A stretch of 64,000 nucleotides of DNA from Hortaea werneckii (taxonomy: Eukaryota; Ascomycota; Dothideomycetes; Mycosphaerellales; Teratosphaeriaceae): the NCBI GenBank assembly GCA_037044905.1, contig JBAOKB010000159.1, positions 372,001 through 436,000 on the forward strand. The letters are read 5' to 3'. The translations under genes and the position numbers were made by a program. The notes beneath the pieces were generated by a model. It searched no databases and had not been told where the DNA came from. It saw only the letters and a program-made list of their open reading frames with translations. Shown piece after piece: positions 9,636 to 20,418 of the stretch (positions are counted from its first letter, which is position 1; each line of letters begins with the position of its first letter).

Positions 9636-11612
9636 CTATCGCTTTTCGATCCTTCCTGCTGCCTGCCCATTAACTTGTTCATCAAGTCCATTGCGATCCC
9701 ACTTTGCCTCCTCTCGCTGACCTCCTAAGCCAGCGAAGACAGCACTGAGCTCATTTCCGCTTTGCTGTACTTGACGTACTTTCCCCTTACCCTTGTCAAT
9801 TTCGTGATATCGATCGAAGAAGCGAGTGTACAAAGGCTCCATGAAGCTCTGCACTTCCTTGCCAAGCTGTCGCCGCACTTCTGACTCCATCTTGTAAGAC
9901 TTGTGACGCTGTACCATTTCGTCGAAGGAAGTGTTGAAGTTCCGGAACTTCTCTTTGATGTTGTCCTTATCCTTGCTGGACAGAGACTTTACAACAGCGG
10001 CGCTGTCGACTGCTTGGCCGGTGGATGTCGGGCGTGGAGCTTTGGCGGTGATCTGATCCAGCAGATGGGTGGAAGGCTCTTTCCAGGCATCCATGTAGGC
10101 GCGAGTGGATGCCTTGCGCCACTGCTCTAATTTCTGCGCGCTGGAGAGAAGCGAGCCAAGCTCAGATGTGCTGATCATGCGCTCTACAATAGAGATGTTG
10201 TTGGCTAAGAATACGCCCTGGAGGCTCCTGCCACGAAGCATAGCCTTGGCACGAGAGTCAAGATTGGTGAGAAGCGCGTCAATGGTGTCGGTGGCATAGT
10301 GCGAGAACAGATCCTTGCCGTCAGCGCCTACGTCGAATGATTTCATGGTAGGCAACGACGATGTGGAAGATCCTGTGTTCGGTGCTGACCAGCCGCCATC
10401 GCCTAAGCTCCGTAGTAGGCTGCAGACAGGTGGCAAGTAGCTTGTCATGAGCTGTAGTCGCGTCATGATATCTGAAGTTAATGGAACCCCGGAGCCATCT
10501 TGCGGCAGAGTCGGCATTTGTTGGACTTTGGTCCTCACATCATTCAACAGTGTCGGCAGAGACGACTTGGCGGTTTCGCGCACGGGTTTCAGCGCATCGG
10601 AAATGGCATGCTTCAGCTCTCCAGTCCTGCTTTCCAGTTCCAGCGACGCTTTGGAGACCACGTCTACAATCTCGTATGCCAGATAGCAGTCTGTCAGCAG
10701 ATTTTCCTGCACATGCGAAGCTAATTTTTGCATGGTTTTGCCGAAAGCGCCCAGGGAGTCTTGACACGTCGCCTGCAACACCGCGCCCCATTCCTCGCGC
10801 GTGAACACATTCGTAATGCTGTCGTATTCGGCCGTGTACATGCCCTGTAGACCTTGTGCATAGAGCGTGATACCGTTACTACCCTGCTTATACACCGCAT
10901 CTGCGTTGACCTTGCGCGCGGTCGACATCGTCGCTGTCGCAAGATTACTGAGAGACAGCGTAATGTACTGGCCGCGCTCCGTCGCGTATGCCCTTGCTGA
11001 CGGCGACAACCCGCCCGGTTGCGAAACTTGTGAGGCATACCCTGCGACATGCTGGTTAATCGTGCGTAGCTGGCTGATAGTCTTTGAGTGTAAGCGAGGG
11101 AAGTCTTGCTTTGTCGTGAGCTGCTTCAGTGGTTCGATCGGAGTGGAATCCCGCCGGAGGACATCGCGGAACACCTGCTCGAGATTCTGCATGCCCACTT
11201 GCAATAGGTCGTTGAGATCCGCAATGGCCTTCTGGTTGCTTTTGATGTTTGCGCTCCTCAGCCCTCTAAGCGCCTTGGAAGTGCGATCAATGCTGGACAT
11301 GTACTCCTGCAGCCCGACTTTCTCTGGCCGACTGCGTATGATCTGCTCTTCCCTATCTCTTGAATCCAGAGGCGCCTTGAGCTTTTCAATCTGCTCTTGA
11401 ATGGCATCTATATTTCTGCCCATTGTCTGTAGGTGCTGTGTATTTGCGTACATGGGGCCTAAAGCATCGCCGACGATCTTGCCAGATTCCTCAAGCCTCC
11501 CATGCGATGCAGCTATTTTCTTCCGCAGTGCCTTCATCTTTTCCACGTTCGCATTGAGGACTTCAACCTCGGCGGCCTCTTCGGCGTACGCGCCGCGACG
11601 GGGAGCGGCCAT
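9636..11612 (-). CDS. EXO70: Exocyst complex component Exo70
   Basis: Exo70 is an exocyst subunit that binds PI(4,5)P2 and Rho GTPases and tethers secretory vesicles at growth sites. The single intronless ORF encodes 658 residues, close to the yeast length. The N-terminus is a predicted coiled coil (EVLNANVEKMKALRKKI), and the rest is the alpha-helical Exo70 rod. Family-typical features are the N-terminal helical bundle with the region around EYMSSIDRTSKALRGL, and a C-terminal domain with KFRNFNTSFDEMVQRHKSY, MEPLYTRFFDRYHEIDKGKGK and LSAVFAGLGGQ. The tail after VFAGL is longer than usual. The gene is divergent from the phospholipase at 12155, with 542 bp between start codons. Confidence 0.92.
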   Translation of the reverse strand: MAAPRRGAYAEEAAEVEVLNANVEKMKALRKKIAASHGRLEESGKIVGDALGPMYANTQHLQTMGRNIDAIQEQIEKLKAPLDSRDREEQIIRSRPEKVGLQEYMSSIDRTSKALRGLRSANIKSNQKAIADLNDLLQVGMQNLEQVFRDVLRRDSTPIEPLKQLTTKQDFPRLHSKTISQLRTINQHVAGYASQVSQPGGLSPSARAYATERGQYITLSLSNLATATMSTARKVNADAVYKQGSNGITLYAQGLQGMYTAEYDSITNVFTREEWGAVLQATCQDSLGAFGKTMQKLASHVQENLLTDCYLAYEIVDVVSKASLELESRTGELKHAISDALKPVRETAKSSLPTLLNDVRTKVQQMPTLPQDGSGVPLTSDIMTRLQLMTSYLPPVCSLLRSLGDGGWSAPNTGSSTSSLPTMKSFDVGADGKDLFSHYATDTIDALLTNLDSRAKAMLRGRSLQGVFLANNISIVERMISTSELGSLLSSAQKLEQWRKASTRAYMDAWKEPSTHLLDQITAKAPRPTSTGQAVDSAAVVKSLSSKDKDNIKEKFRNFNTSFDEMVQRHKSYKMESEVRRQLGKEVQSFMEPLYTRFFDRYHEIDKGKGKVRQVQQSGNELSAVFAGLGGQREEAKWDRNGLDEQVNGQAAGRIEKR

Positions 11613-12154
11613 TTCGCAGACTCGTCCAGGTTGACCAGATGCGAAGTAGAGGGTCTACCTGAGTCTCATTGCAAGCAGCGAACAATACTGTCCACGATAG
11701 GGATGCTCGAAGTGGTTCGTCTCAGGCGAAGCAAGCTGTGCAGCAGCTAGTGAGTGCTAAAAGGATATTCTAGCTCTGATATCTTGAACATTGGGGTTGC
11801 AGTTCCGAGTCTACAACGCTGAATGTGAAGGACTACCTAGGAAGCTCCAGCCATGCTCAGACATGCCACACGCGAGCATGAGCCACACAGGAATACCAAT
11901 GCACCGCGCGATGGCTTTGCAGTGGCTCAACAGCAACCACGGCCTTACCTCTTCCAGTAAGGTAGGAGGATCGACACCGCAGCGGGGTATCGGACGTTGG
12001 CGGACCGCAGCCGAATTTGCTAGTCCCCCCTGACGGTGCCGTCACCATGTCGAAACACCGGGCCATTGCGATAGCGAAATGTGATCTCTTCAGAACGCGT
12101 CGCGTCTCTCACCTGGCACTACTCCTCTCTCGTCAGTAATGCTGACCTTGAATC
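11613..12154. promoter_or_regulatory. Divergent promoter, EXO70 / cPLA2-like gene
   Basis: 542 bp between two outward-facing ATGs, which must hold both promoters. No element is recognised with confidence. Confidence 0.5.
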
Positions 12155-14558
12155 ATGCGGCGGACCTTACGATGGCTGCAGCTGGGCGGGCGTCAGCGGG
12201 AATTTGCCCTCACCATCGCGCTAGGTTGCTCTACTGCAACCTTGTACAGTGCTTATCAACGCAAGCCTCTGTATGCCGACGCTGGCAATGCGACTGGCTC
12301 TTGGAACGGGAAGTCTGCTATTGTCTCCAGCGATGACCCTTCACGAGCGTCTGGCAAGGATGGCCAGAGGACAACGACCGCGACCTTGAAAGATCGACTT
12401 GTCAAGGGCCCCTTGGACCCGGAACCGCCGCCACCCCCGACAAAGGGCCATTCTGTCTTTGACGCCGAAGGTGACTCCCCAGTGATCCGTTGCAAGCCTG
12501 GCATTATGCGACAGAGCGGGTCGCTGCTGCGTCTGGCAATTTTACCAACTTTGATACCACCTCACTCAGAGAGAAAATAAAGGGTCTTCTCGTTCCGAAA
12601 TGGATACGGCAGCTTCCGGACTGGATGAACAAGCTTCAAAACGAATTGTCCATGGCCCCTTGGTCTCTTTCCTGGGAGATCTGGGAGGAGGCGCATGACC
12701 CCGAAGTGAACCCAGAGATCATTTGGGATGCAAGGGTGAGAGTGGGCCAGGATCTCTGCCAGGAGGAGCAGGAATTCTTGAAGAAGCGCCAAAGAAGTAC
12801 GGCTCGTGCTCTGGCAAAGTATATTGGCGTGCCTGAGTCTGAAGTGCACCCGGAGGACGTCCCTACCATCGGCATCTGTGGCTCTGGAGGTGGCTTAAGG
12901 GCTCTTGTCGCTGGTTCCTCGTCATATCAAGCAGCTGCCGAAGATGGTCTTTTTGATTGCGTCACCTACACAGCTGGGGTCAGCGGGAGCTGCTGGCTGC
13001 AGACTCTGTATTATTCATCAATCGGACGGCAGAACTTTTTGAGGATCATAAACCACCTCAAAGATCGGACACAGGTGCACATTGCATACCCTCCGGCTCT
13101 CCTGAGTGCTCTGAGCCAGGCTCCAACAAATAAGTACCTTCTCAGTGGGTTTGTTGAGAAGCTAAGAGGCGTGCCGGATGCTGACTTTGGTCTGGTTGAC
13201 ATCTACGGTTTGGCACTTGCTGCACGCCTGTTGGTTCCACGAGGCGGCTTGCGAGTAAGCGCTTACGACCTCAAAGTCAGTAACCAAGGATTCTATACGG
13301 ACCGAGGCACTCAGCCTCTGCCTATCTACACTGCCGTCCGACACGAGATACCAGATGCCGTAGGGGATGTGGAGAGGCTGGCGAAGGAAGCTCGCTTTAC
13401 AACCAAGCACTACGATTACTTCCAGTGGTTCGAGTGGACACCATATGAGTTTTACTCAGAAGAATTAGACGCTGGAATTCCAACATGGGCAGTCGGCCGC
13501 AAATGGCAGAACGGTGATTGCATTTGGCGCGACAATGGTCTGGCACTGCCGGAGCTGAAAATTCCACTCATGATGGGTATCTGGGGCAGCGCGTTTTGCG
13601 CGACGCTATCTCATTATTACAAGGAGATCAGGCCGATCCTGAAATCCTCTGGCATGTCCGGGCTCGACACGTTGATCGCTGGTAAGAATGAAGACCTTTC
13701 GAAAGTGCACCCGATTGACCCCGCCGTCATTCCCAATTACGTATTAGGTATGCGCGATCGTCTTCCGAAGACGGCCCCGGAAAGCCTGCACTCAGCTTCC
13801 CATCTGCAGCTCATGGATGCTGGCATGGCGAACAATCTTCCCATTTATCCCCTTCTCCGGCCTGGACGAGAGGTAGATGTGATAATCGCGTTTGACGCAT
13901 CTGCAGATGTCAAGGGCGACAACTGGATCCGAGTAGTCGACGGTTACGCCCGTCAGCGTAATATCAAAGGATGGCCGATGGGTGCCGGATGGCCGCCACA
14001 TCAAACACCCAACATCAGACTGTCCTCGAGTTGGAGGATGCACAGGAGAATGCGCCGGCACGAGTGAAAAGACAATTGACACCATCTGAGCGGGAGCGTC
14101 AAGATCCGCCTGATCTAGGTTACTGTACAGTGTGGGCCGGCTCAAAAGAGGAGCGCCAGGAGTACATGGATGAGCCTGTGCCGCGACAAATCGAATCGCC
14201 GGATGATGACTGGCATCTCACAACCCCCAACGCTGGCATAGCAGTCATTTACTATCCTTTCATGGCCAATAAGAAGGTTCCCGGAGTGGACCCAATGGAA
14301 TCTGATTTCCTGTCGACATGGAACTTTGTGTACACCCCTGATCAGATCGACAAGTGCGTCGCGCTGGCGCGAGCCAATTACGAAGAAGGCAGAGAGCAGA
14401 CGAAGAGGACCATCAGAGCTGTGTGGGAGAGGAAGCGGGCGCTCAGACTCCAAAGGGAAGAAGAGGCCCACGAATTTGCAAAGTCATGGCGCGTCAAACG
14501 CGGCACTGCGCATCTGAGGAGGAATGGCGATGTCGGCCAAGGTGACCAGTTCACTTGA
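12155..14558 (+). CDS. Cytosolic phospholipase A2-like lipase (two frame breaks)
   Basis: A PLA2-group IV-type phospholipase or lysophospholipase that cleaves fatty acids from glycerophospholipids. Catalytic signatures are present: oxyanion GSGGGLRAL, the nucleophile Ser in AGVSGSCW, and the catalytic Asp in LMDAGMANNLP. The N-terminus (MRRTLRWLQLGGRQREF) with a following hydrophobic stretch resembles a signal anchor or mitochondrial presequence. The frame breaks twice, at 12470-12480 (in a CCCC run) and about 13992-14016; both read as one missing base. Total length 2404 nt plus two gives 802 codons with no intron. The C-terminal part (DLGYCTVW, STWNFVYTPDQIDK) is well conserved in the shifted frame, so the gene is probably whole in the organism. 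Confidence 0.88.
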
Positions 14559-16074
14559 TGCTTGAAGAGAAAGCGGGTCGAGGCCTGTACACATTTCAAA
14601 AAGTCAATTGGACACGGCCGCACGCCTTTGGAAAGGGAATTTGGGTTGGTGAACAGCCCCTTGTGCCCCTTCTCTTACGACGATGCGCCTTCTAACAGGC
14701 ACGACTGAAAGACCTGAGAGGCACGCCTAAGAGACATGTGCCAATTTGATAAGAAGCGTTTTATCATATACGCTCCAAGAAGGTGGTCTAACGGAACAAC
14801 GCGCCTGGAAATACACTTTTCATCCCTACGTTTCAGTTATGGCAGAAGCTTCGAGAAATCAACAGGAGCATGGGGCTGCTGTATTCCGCTTTTGGAAAGT
14901 AGGCGTTGGTTTCTACAGTCCAGGCATCGCAATATCGCTTTCACCTTGATCTCCTTCTGCCTTCACAAACCTCGGATTGGGGTCGCGATGTCTCGTATAT
15001 AGCGCTATTTTGCTCATCACACAACCCAGTCGAGTCGCTGCATGGATGTGACTGCAAAAAGCACCGTTCAAAGTTCCAAGGGCTGGCCCTACCTTACATG
15101 TCATTTATGAATCGCCGCTTGGCCGGTGATGAATGCCGGCTTGCGAGTTCGAGGCTCGCTTCTGCCTCGGCAACCTGGGCGTGTCGGAAGGAGAAATAAA
15201 TAAAGCTTCAACGGTTCTCCTACATCCCAAACTCAAAATGATTTTTAGGCGGCATTTGCTTGGTTCTTCGGCAGAAAGATGCACCCGAAGGGCTGAAGAT
15301 CAAATTAGGAGGTTTCCTTGACTCGTGCGGCTACTTAAGAGCATGTTTCATGTGGCTAACGTGCGGATTGCCGCGAAAAATCCTATCAATGCGACCTATT
15401 GGGTTCGTCGAAGGGCTCCGTTCTCGACTCGCGGATAGTGCGGCCCTACCATGCCAAAAGCCCGGCTCTCCTATCAGTTACTGCGTGGAGGAATGTCACA
15501 TACTAAGTGCCACCAATCAACTTCACACATGTCAAGCCTGGATCAATTAGGTATTCTATGCGACTGCGTTTTGCAATCTCACTCCTGCACGATATTGTTT
15601 GGATTCATCTGCCGGTCGGACTCCAAGTAGCGATTTTGAGGATCTTATGTTGCGTCGGCCGTGGACTGGCCTCCGCAATGAGGCGTTGCCGGTATTCCAC
15701 TCCAGCAGGTGCACTTGATCGACACATCGTTTCGAGGTGTCCTGTTTAGTGAAGTCAGGCCAGCTGCACTAGCCGCGAGTCTACCGATAATGATCGACCC
15801 TGGCAAGCTACCGCGCGAACTACTTCGAACAACCCACTACTGTTCCTTGCCTTTCTGGATTTACGGAAAGCTGATCGCTACAGCGGCCCAAACCTTCACG
15901 ACACGTGTGGGGTCCCGCAATGAGACCTGTCACTAGGAGGTGTTGCATATTAGCGGTTAGGTGCTCAAGACATTTTAAGAGCAATGCTCCCGTTTCCGCT
16001 CGCTCGCTGGACTTCCAATTCTGTCCAAACCTCCGTTGCTCCTACCTCTTGTCTCATCTTTAGTAGCTGACATC
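14559..16074. other. Intergenic, 1.5 kb
   Basis: Only short, compositionally random ORFs. No RIP signature, transposon ends or RNA gene seen. It must carry the phospholipase 3' UTR and the promoter of the CFEM receptor. Confidence 0.55.
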
Positions 16075-17702
16075 ATGAGAGTTGCATCGATAGTTGCGAC
16101 AGCAATTGCCACTTGCATGGTGAAGCCATGGGTGTCAGCCGCCGATGCGGACACTTCAGCCACACGGGCCACAGCATATCTGCCTCCATGCGCGGTTCGT
16201 CTTCAAACAAGAGTTCCTTCGGATATCAAAGGCTGACTTTTTATCGAAGGCGGAGTGCCTAGCAGTTTTAATCCCACAATCTGCCTGCACAGCTACCGAC
16301 TTAGATTGTATCTGCAACAATCAAGCTCTCACTGAAAGCACTACTGCGTGCTTGGTTTCCAACTGTACCGTTAAGGAAGCTCTTTGTATGAGATCCCTCT
16401 GCAATGTAATTGTTTGGCACAATATGCTAACGGCATTTTAGCAACGGCAAAGTATCAGAAAGAGACTTGCAATGCGCCAGTGCGAGACCAGACCGACCTT
16501 ATCGCCAAAGTCAACTACCCTCTTCAAGTTATCGCTACATTTACCGTAGTCTTCCGCGTCTTTGCACGTTCGCAGTGGGGTCAAGGCGCAGGATTTTGGT
16601 GGGATGACTGGTTCCTACTCCTAGGATTCGGGTTGTTCACCGCTGGCACTGGAGTCACCCTCAAAAGTGAGTGATCTACCTCCTTCGAGACCTTAGCCTC
16701 AGCAGAATGTTCTTTGATGCTGACCTCAGTTAGTGGGCGACATTGGCTTAGGCAAAGACATGTGGGAAGTGCCATATGACAACATTACAAAGATTCTACT
16801 CGTAAGCGATGTACCTACCAACCATTGTGTTGAATGCCTTCTGACGCTGTCTAGCACTTCTTCATCGATGAGCTCCTCTACATCGGTGTCCTTTCTGCAA
16901 CTAAGCTGTCCATCATCTTCCTCTATCTAAGGGTATTCCCTTCTGTTTTATCGCATTCGTTCCGATGGTGGTGCATCGGCTTCATGGCGCTGACCGCGGC
17001 ATACTGGGTATCGCTTTCTATAACGATCATCACGGCATGCAGTCCGGTCTCATACAGCTGGACTAGATGGGACCCAAGCGAGCATTCTGGACACTGCATT
17101 GACGTCAACGCCGGTATATTTGCCGGAGCAGGCATCAACATTGCGCTTGACTTTGCCATTTTGATGTTGCCGGTTCCAAAGCTTTGAAGCTCGAGGTCTC
17201 ATGGCCGAGGAAGATAGGTATCCTGGCGACATTCTCGATGGGAACTTTTTCAATCATTTGCAGTATAATCAGACTGAAGTCCTTGATCGAATGGGGCCAT
17301 ACGACAAATGCGACCTGGGACTACAACACTGTCGCGGTTTGGAGCACGATCGAAGGTGCATCCACCGTCATCTGCGCCAACATGCCGCAGATGGCGGGAC
17401 CAATCAAGAGAGGTTGGCAACAATCCTTTGGCAAAATCAGTTCCTACGCTACGAGCAAACTTAGCACGACCAAGAATTCAGGCTCGCACGCCTTGGAGCT
17501 GTCTCATGGTCACTCGCATGGTGCGCTGGAGAGTGGCATCCAAAAGACCATGTCTGTCACGGCGTTTTCTCATGGGCAGTCAACGCGCTCCGACGAGAAC
17601 CTGGTCAAGACCATTGATTATCGATATTCGGGGAGCTGGGAACGGGAACATGGTGGTCCTCAACAGGACTGGCAAGCGTCATGGGAGCGTGAAAAGCGAT
17701 AG
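16075..17702 (+). CDS. PTH11-type receptor with extracellular CFEM domain (one frame break)
   Basis: Fungal seven-transmembrane receptor of the PTH11 class, which senses surface or host cues in pathogens. Exons: 16075-16194, 16250-16385, 16442-16666, 16734-16801 and 16855-17702. A signal peptide precedes a CFEM domain (about residues 37-95) with eight Cys: PPCA, AEC, SAC, LDC, ICN, TAC, SNC and ETC. Seven hydrophobic segments follow, including VIATFTVVFRVFARS, FFIDELLYIGVLSATKLSIIFLYLR and FMALTAAYW. At 17178-17186 the frame stops after LPVPKL, but conserved sequence (LKLEVSWPRKIGILATF, IICSIIRLKSLIEW) continues one frame over; one missing base explains it and gives 466 codons. The C-terminal tail is His- and Ser-rich and cytosolic. 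Confidence 0.85.
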
Positions 17703-18235
17703 CGGTGGCACTGAAGAGCTATTGTTCGACAAGCATGCTTTTCACCACCAAGGCAAAATCACAAGCGTAATACAGAAGCTTTGATTACTCTACTTCAGTC
17801 ATCATGACTACCTCAGATAGACTTGTAGCGGAACTGCGGATAAGCAGCAGCGTCTCGCTCGTCGTTGCTTCCTTCTGTGTGTGTCGAAGAACGTATGCGC
17901 CTGCACGCTAACGTTGTCGATCGGGAGTGGACGCGCTCTATAAGACACGAAAGTAAGCGCCGCACAACAGGAACGTGTAAGATCTCTATTTCTCAAATAT
18001 ATTACATGGCCGCCATCGGGCATTCAATTGCCTGAAGGGTTCGGTACCGAGTCGGATTTAACGTGCCGACTGCGGAGCTCTAGACCGGCATCTCTATCCG
18101 TGAACGTCATTCTAGACGTGTAAGAGAAAACATTTATACGTTTGCCATCGCCCAACATGCTGAGGGGAATTCAACAGGGCTTGCAAGGCTCGACAGAGAC
18201 GAAGTCGACGACCAGTGACGGCGCATTCGGCGAGG
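17703..18235. other. Intergenic
   Basis: 533 bp between two plus-strand genes, holding the promoter of the MFS gene. Nothing else recognised. Confidence 0.55.
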
Positions 18236-20081
18236 ATGGCTTCGAACGCGCATACCTTCGCGCAGCCATCACCTGAGTCTACAGACCTTTCAGAACTGGA
18301 AAAGGCACGACAGGGCAGCGGCAATGACCATGACCATGACGACGGCAGCGCCAGTACCGCTAGCGACAGCACGTTCTCCGAACGACACATGGAAGGTCCG
18401 CAAAGCCTGCGAGGCGTCCCCACCACTCTTTCGCGCACCACTTCACGCAGGCTCGAGCAAACTGGAACAGCGACTTCGACGGCTCTATCGAGGATAAGGT
18501 CCCGGCCTGCACGGCGCTCTTTCTCACATCCGTTGGCAAACGAGAAGACGAACCAGGATGTCTTGGTCGATTTCGATGGACCGGACGACCCTTACCGCCC
18601 CCTGAACTGGCCTTTCGGCAAAAAGGCTATCACTACGGTCTTGTACGGCTTCACTACTATGGGAGCGACGTTCGCGTCCAGTGTGTACTCGCCGGCGTTG
18701 GAGCAAGTGTCTGCGGATTTTGGTGTGGGCAGGGAGGTCAGCGTCTTGGGTCTAGCTCTTCTCCTTTTCGGGTTCGGACTTGGGCCTCTCGTCTGGGCAC
18801 CCCTGAGTGAGGTATATGGTCGCAAGCCCGCCGTTCTGATTCCGACGTTCATCTCTGCTATCTTCGCTTTCGGGGGTGGCGCGGCGAAGGACATCCAGAC
18901 TATTTTGATATGTCGGTTCTTTCAGGGCTTGTTTGGTTCAGCGCCTGTAACAAATACAGGAGGTAAGGCGACGAGAGAACGTATTCCAGGGCGATAAATA
19001 GAGCGTACTGACTTTCCTCACTAGGTGTACTAGGAGATATCTGGAGTGCTGAGCAAAGAGGCGCAGCCATCGTCGGTTACGCCATGGCTGTCGTAGGAGG
19101 TCCGACATTGGGACCCATCGTCGGTGGAGCCATTTGCATGTCTTACCTCCGTTGGCGCTGGACGCAATACATCACGGGGATTTTCCAGATGTTCATCTTA
19201 GTGCTCGACATCATCGTGCTCGACGAGTCGTACCCGGCCGCGCTCCTGGTTTCAAAGGCGCAGCGATTACGGCATCAGACTGGCAACTGGGCGCTCCATG
19301 CTAAGCACGAGGAGTGGGATGTGTCGCTGAACGAGCTGGCGAACAAGTACCTCGTCCGACCGTTTCAGCTTCTGATGACGCCAATCTGCTTCCTGGTCGC
19401 GCTTTACGCATCATTCGTTTACGGCATTCTTTACGCTTCGTTGGCTGCGTTCCCCATCGAATTCGAGGAGGCTCGAGGGTGGAACCAGGTGGTCGGGGCT
19501 CTGCCGTTCCTGGCCATGCTATTGGGAGTCATCATTGGAGCTGGCGCCAACCTATTCAATCAAAAATTCTACATTAAACGCTGGAAGGCCAACAACTGCC
19601 GACCAGTACCCGAAGCTCGTCTGCCTCCTATGATGGCCGGTTCGCTATTTTTTGTAGCGGGCCTATTCATGTTCGCATGGACTTCATCGCCCAGTATACA
19701 TTGGATAGCGCCCTGCATCGGTATTGTTCTGCTAGGCTGTGGGTTTTTCACCATCTTTCAAGCCGCACTCAACTACCTAATCGGTAAGCAATGTGCCCTT
19801 TTCTCATCAATCTGGAACACCTGCTGACTCTGATATCCCAAGACACTTTCCAGCGATATGCAGCAAGCGCAGTCGCGGCCAACACTTTCCTACGATCAGC
19901 GTTCGCTGGCGCGTTCCCTATCTTCATTGCGCCAATGTTGCACAATATAGGCATAGATTGGGGCATCAGCGTGTTTGCATTCGTCGCATGCTTGTTAGTA
20001 CCGATCCCGTATCTGTTCTACATATACGGTAAGCGGATACGAGCAAGAGGTTTCTGGTCCAAAGAGAGTGTAACGGATTGA
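18236..20081 (+). CDS. MFS multidrug/polyamine-type transporter (DHA1, 12 TM)
   Basis: Proton-driven antiporter of the DHA1 family, likely exporting drugs or polyamine-like cations at the plasma membrane; the substrate is unknown. Exons 18236-18962, 19025-19783 and 19843-20081 give 574 residues. A long Ser/Thr-rich cytosolic N-terminus (~125 residues) precedes NWPFGKKAITT, the usual start of TM1. Motif A is APLSEVYGRKP after TM2, and the antiporter motif C (GGPTLGPIVGG) lies in TM5. A large central loop carries ESYPAALLV. The ATG at 18236 was chosen over the in-frame GTG seven codons upstream. The frame is clean and all intron phases match. Confidence 0.92.
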
Positions 20082-20418
20082 CGGAGGAGACTGTCTCCGC
20101 GATTCTTGGACATGCTGGCAAGATATCTTTTTTCTTCTCTTGCTTCCTACGATTGCTGCCCTTTAAGCGAGGCGTACTGGGCGTTTTGTGCTTTGTAGAA
20201 CTAGACATATTAATACTGTACAGCACTTTGATATCTGAGAGTATTTTTCTGCTCTCCATTGGGATTTTATTGAGACGAAGAACGTTCGGTATCATACGTC
20301 TGCATATTCTTACTGTAAGCAAAGCGCTTATCATGTCTTTGCGAAGCACAACTGACTTTGCAGGCATACATCTATACACTTCTTAATATGCACGCAGTAG
20401 CAGGAAGCTCGCAAAACT
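20082..20418. terminator. Convergent 3' ends of the MFS gene and SRP68
   Basis: 337 bp between two facing stop codons, AT-rich with runs of T (CTTTTTTCTTCTC). It presumably holds both polyadenylation sites. No gene is supported. Confidence 0.5.

Noticed and set aside
12471..12514. 44-nt intron as the cause of the first phospholipase frame break
   Set aside because: GT..AG ends fit, but would remove readable sequence (DPLQAWHYATE), and one missing base in CCCC gives an exact 802-codon gene together with the second break.
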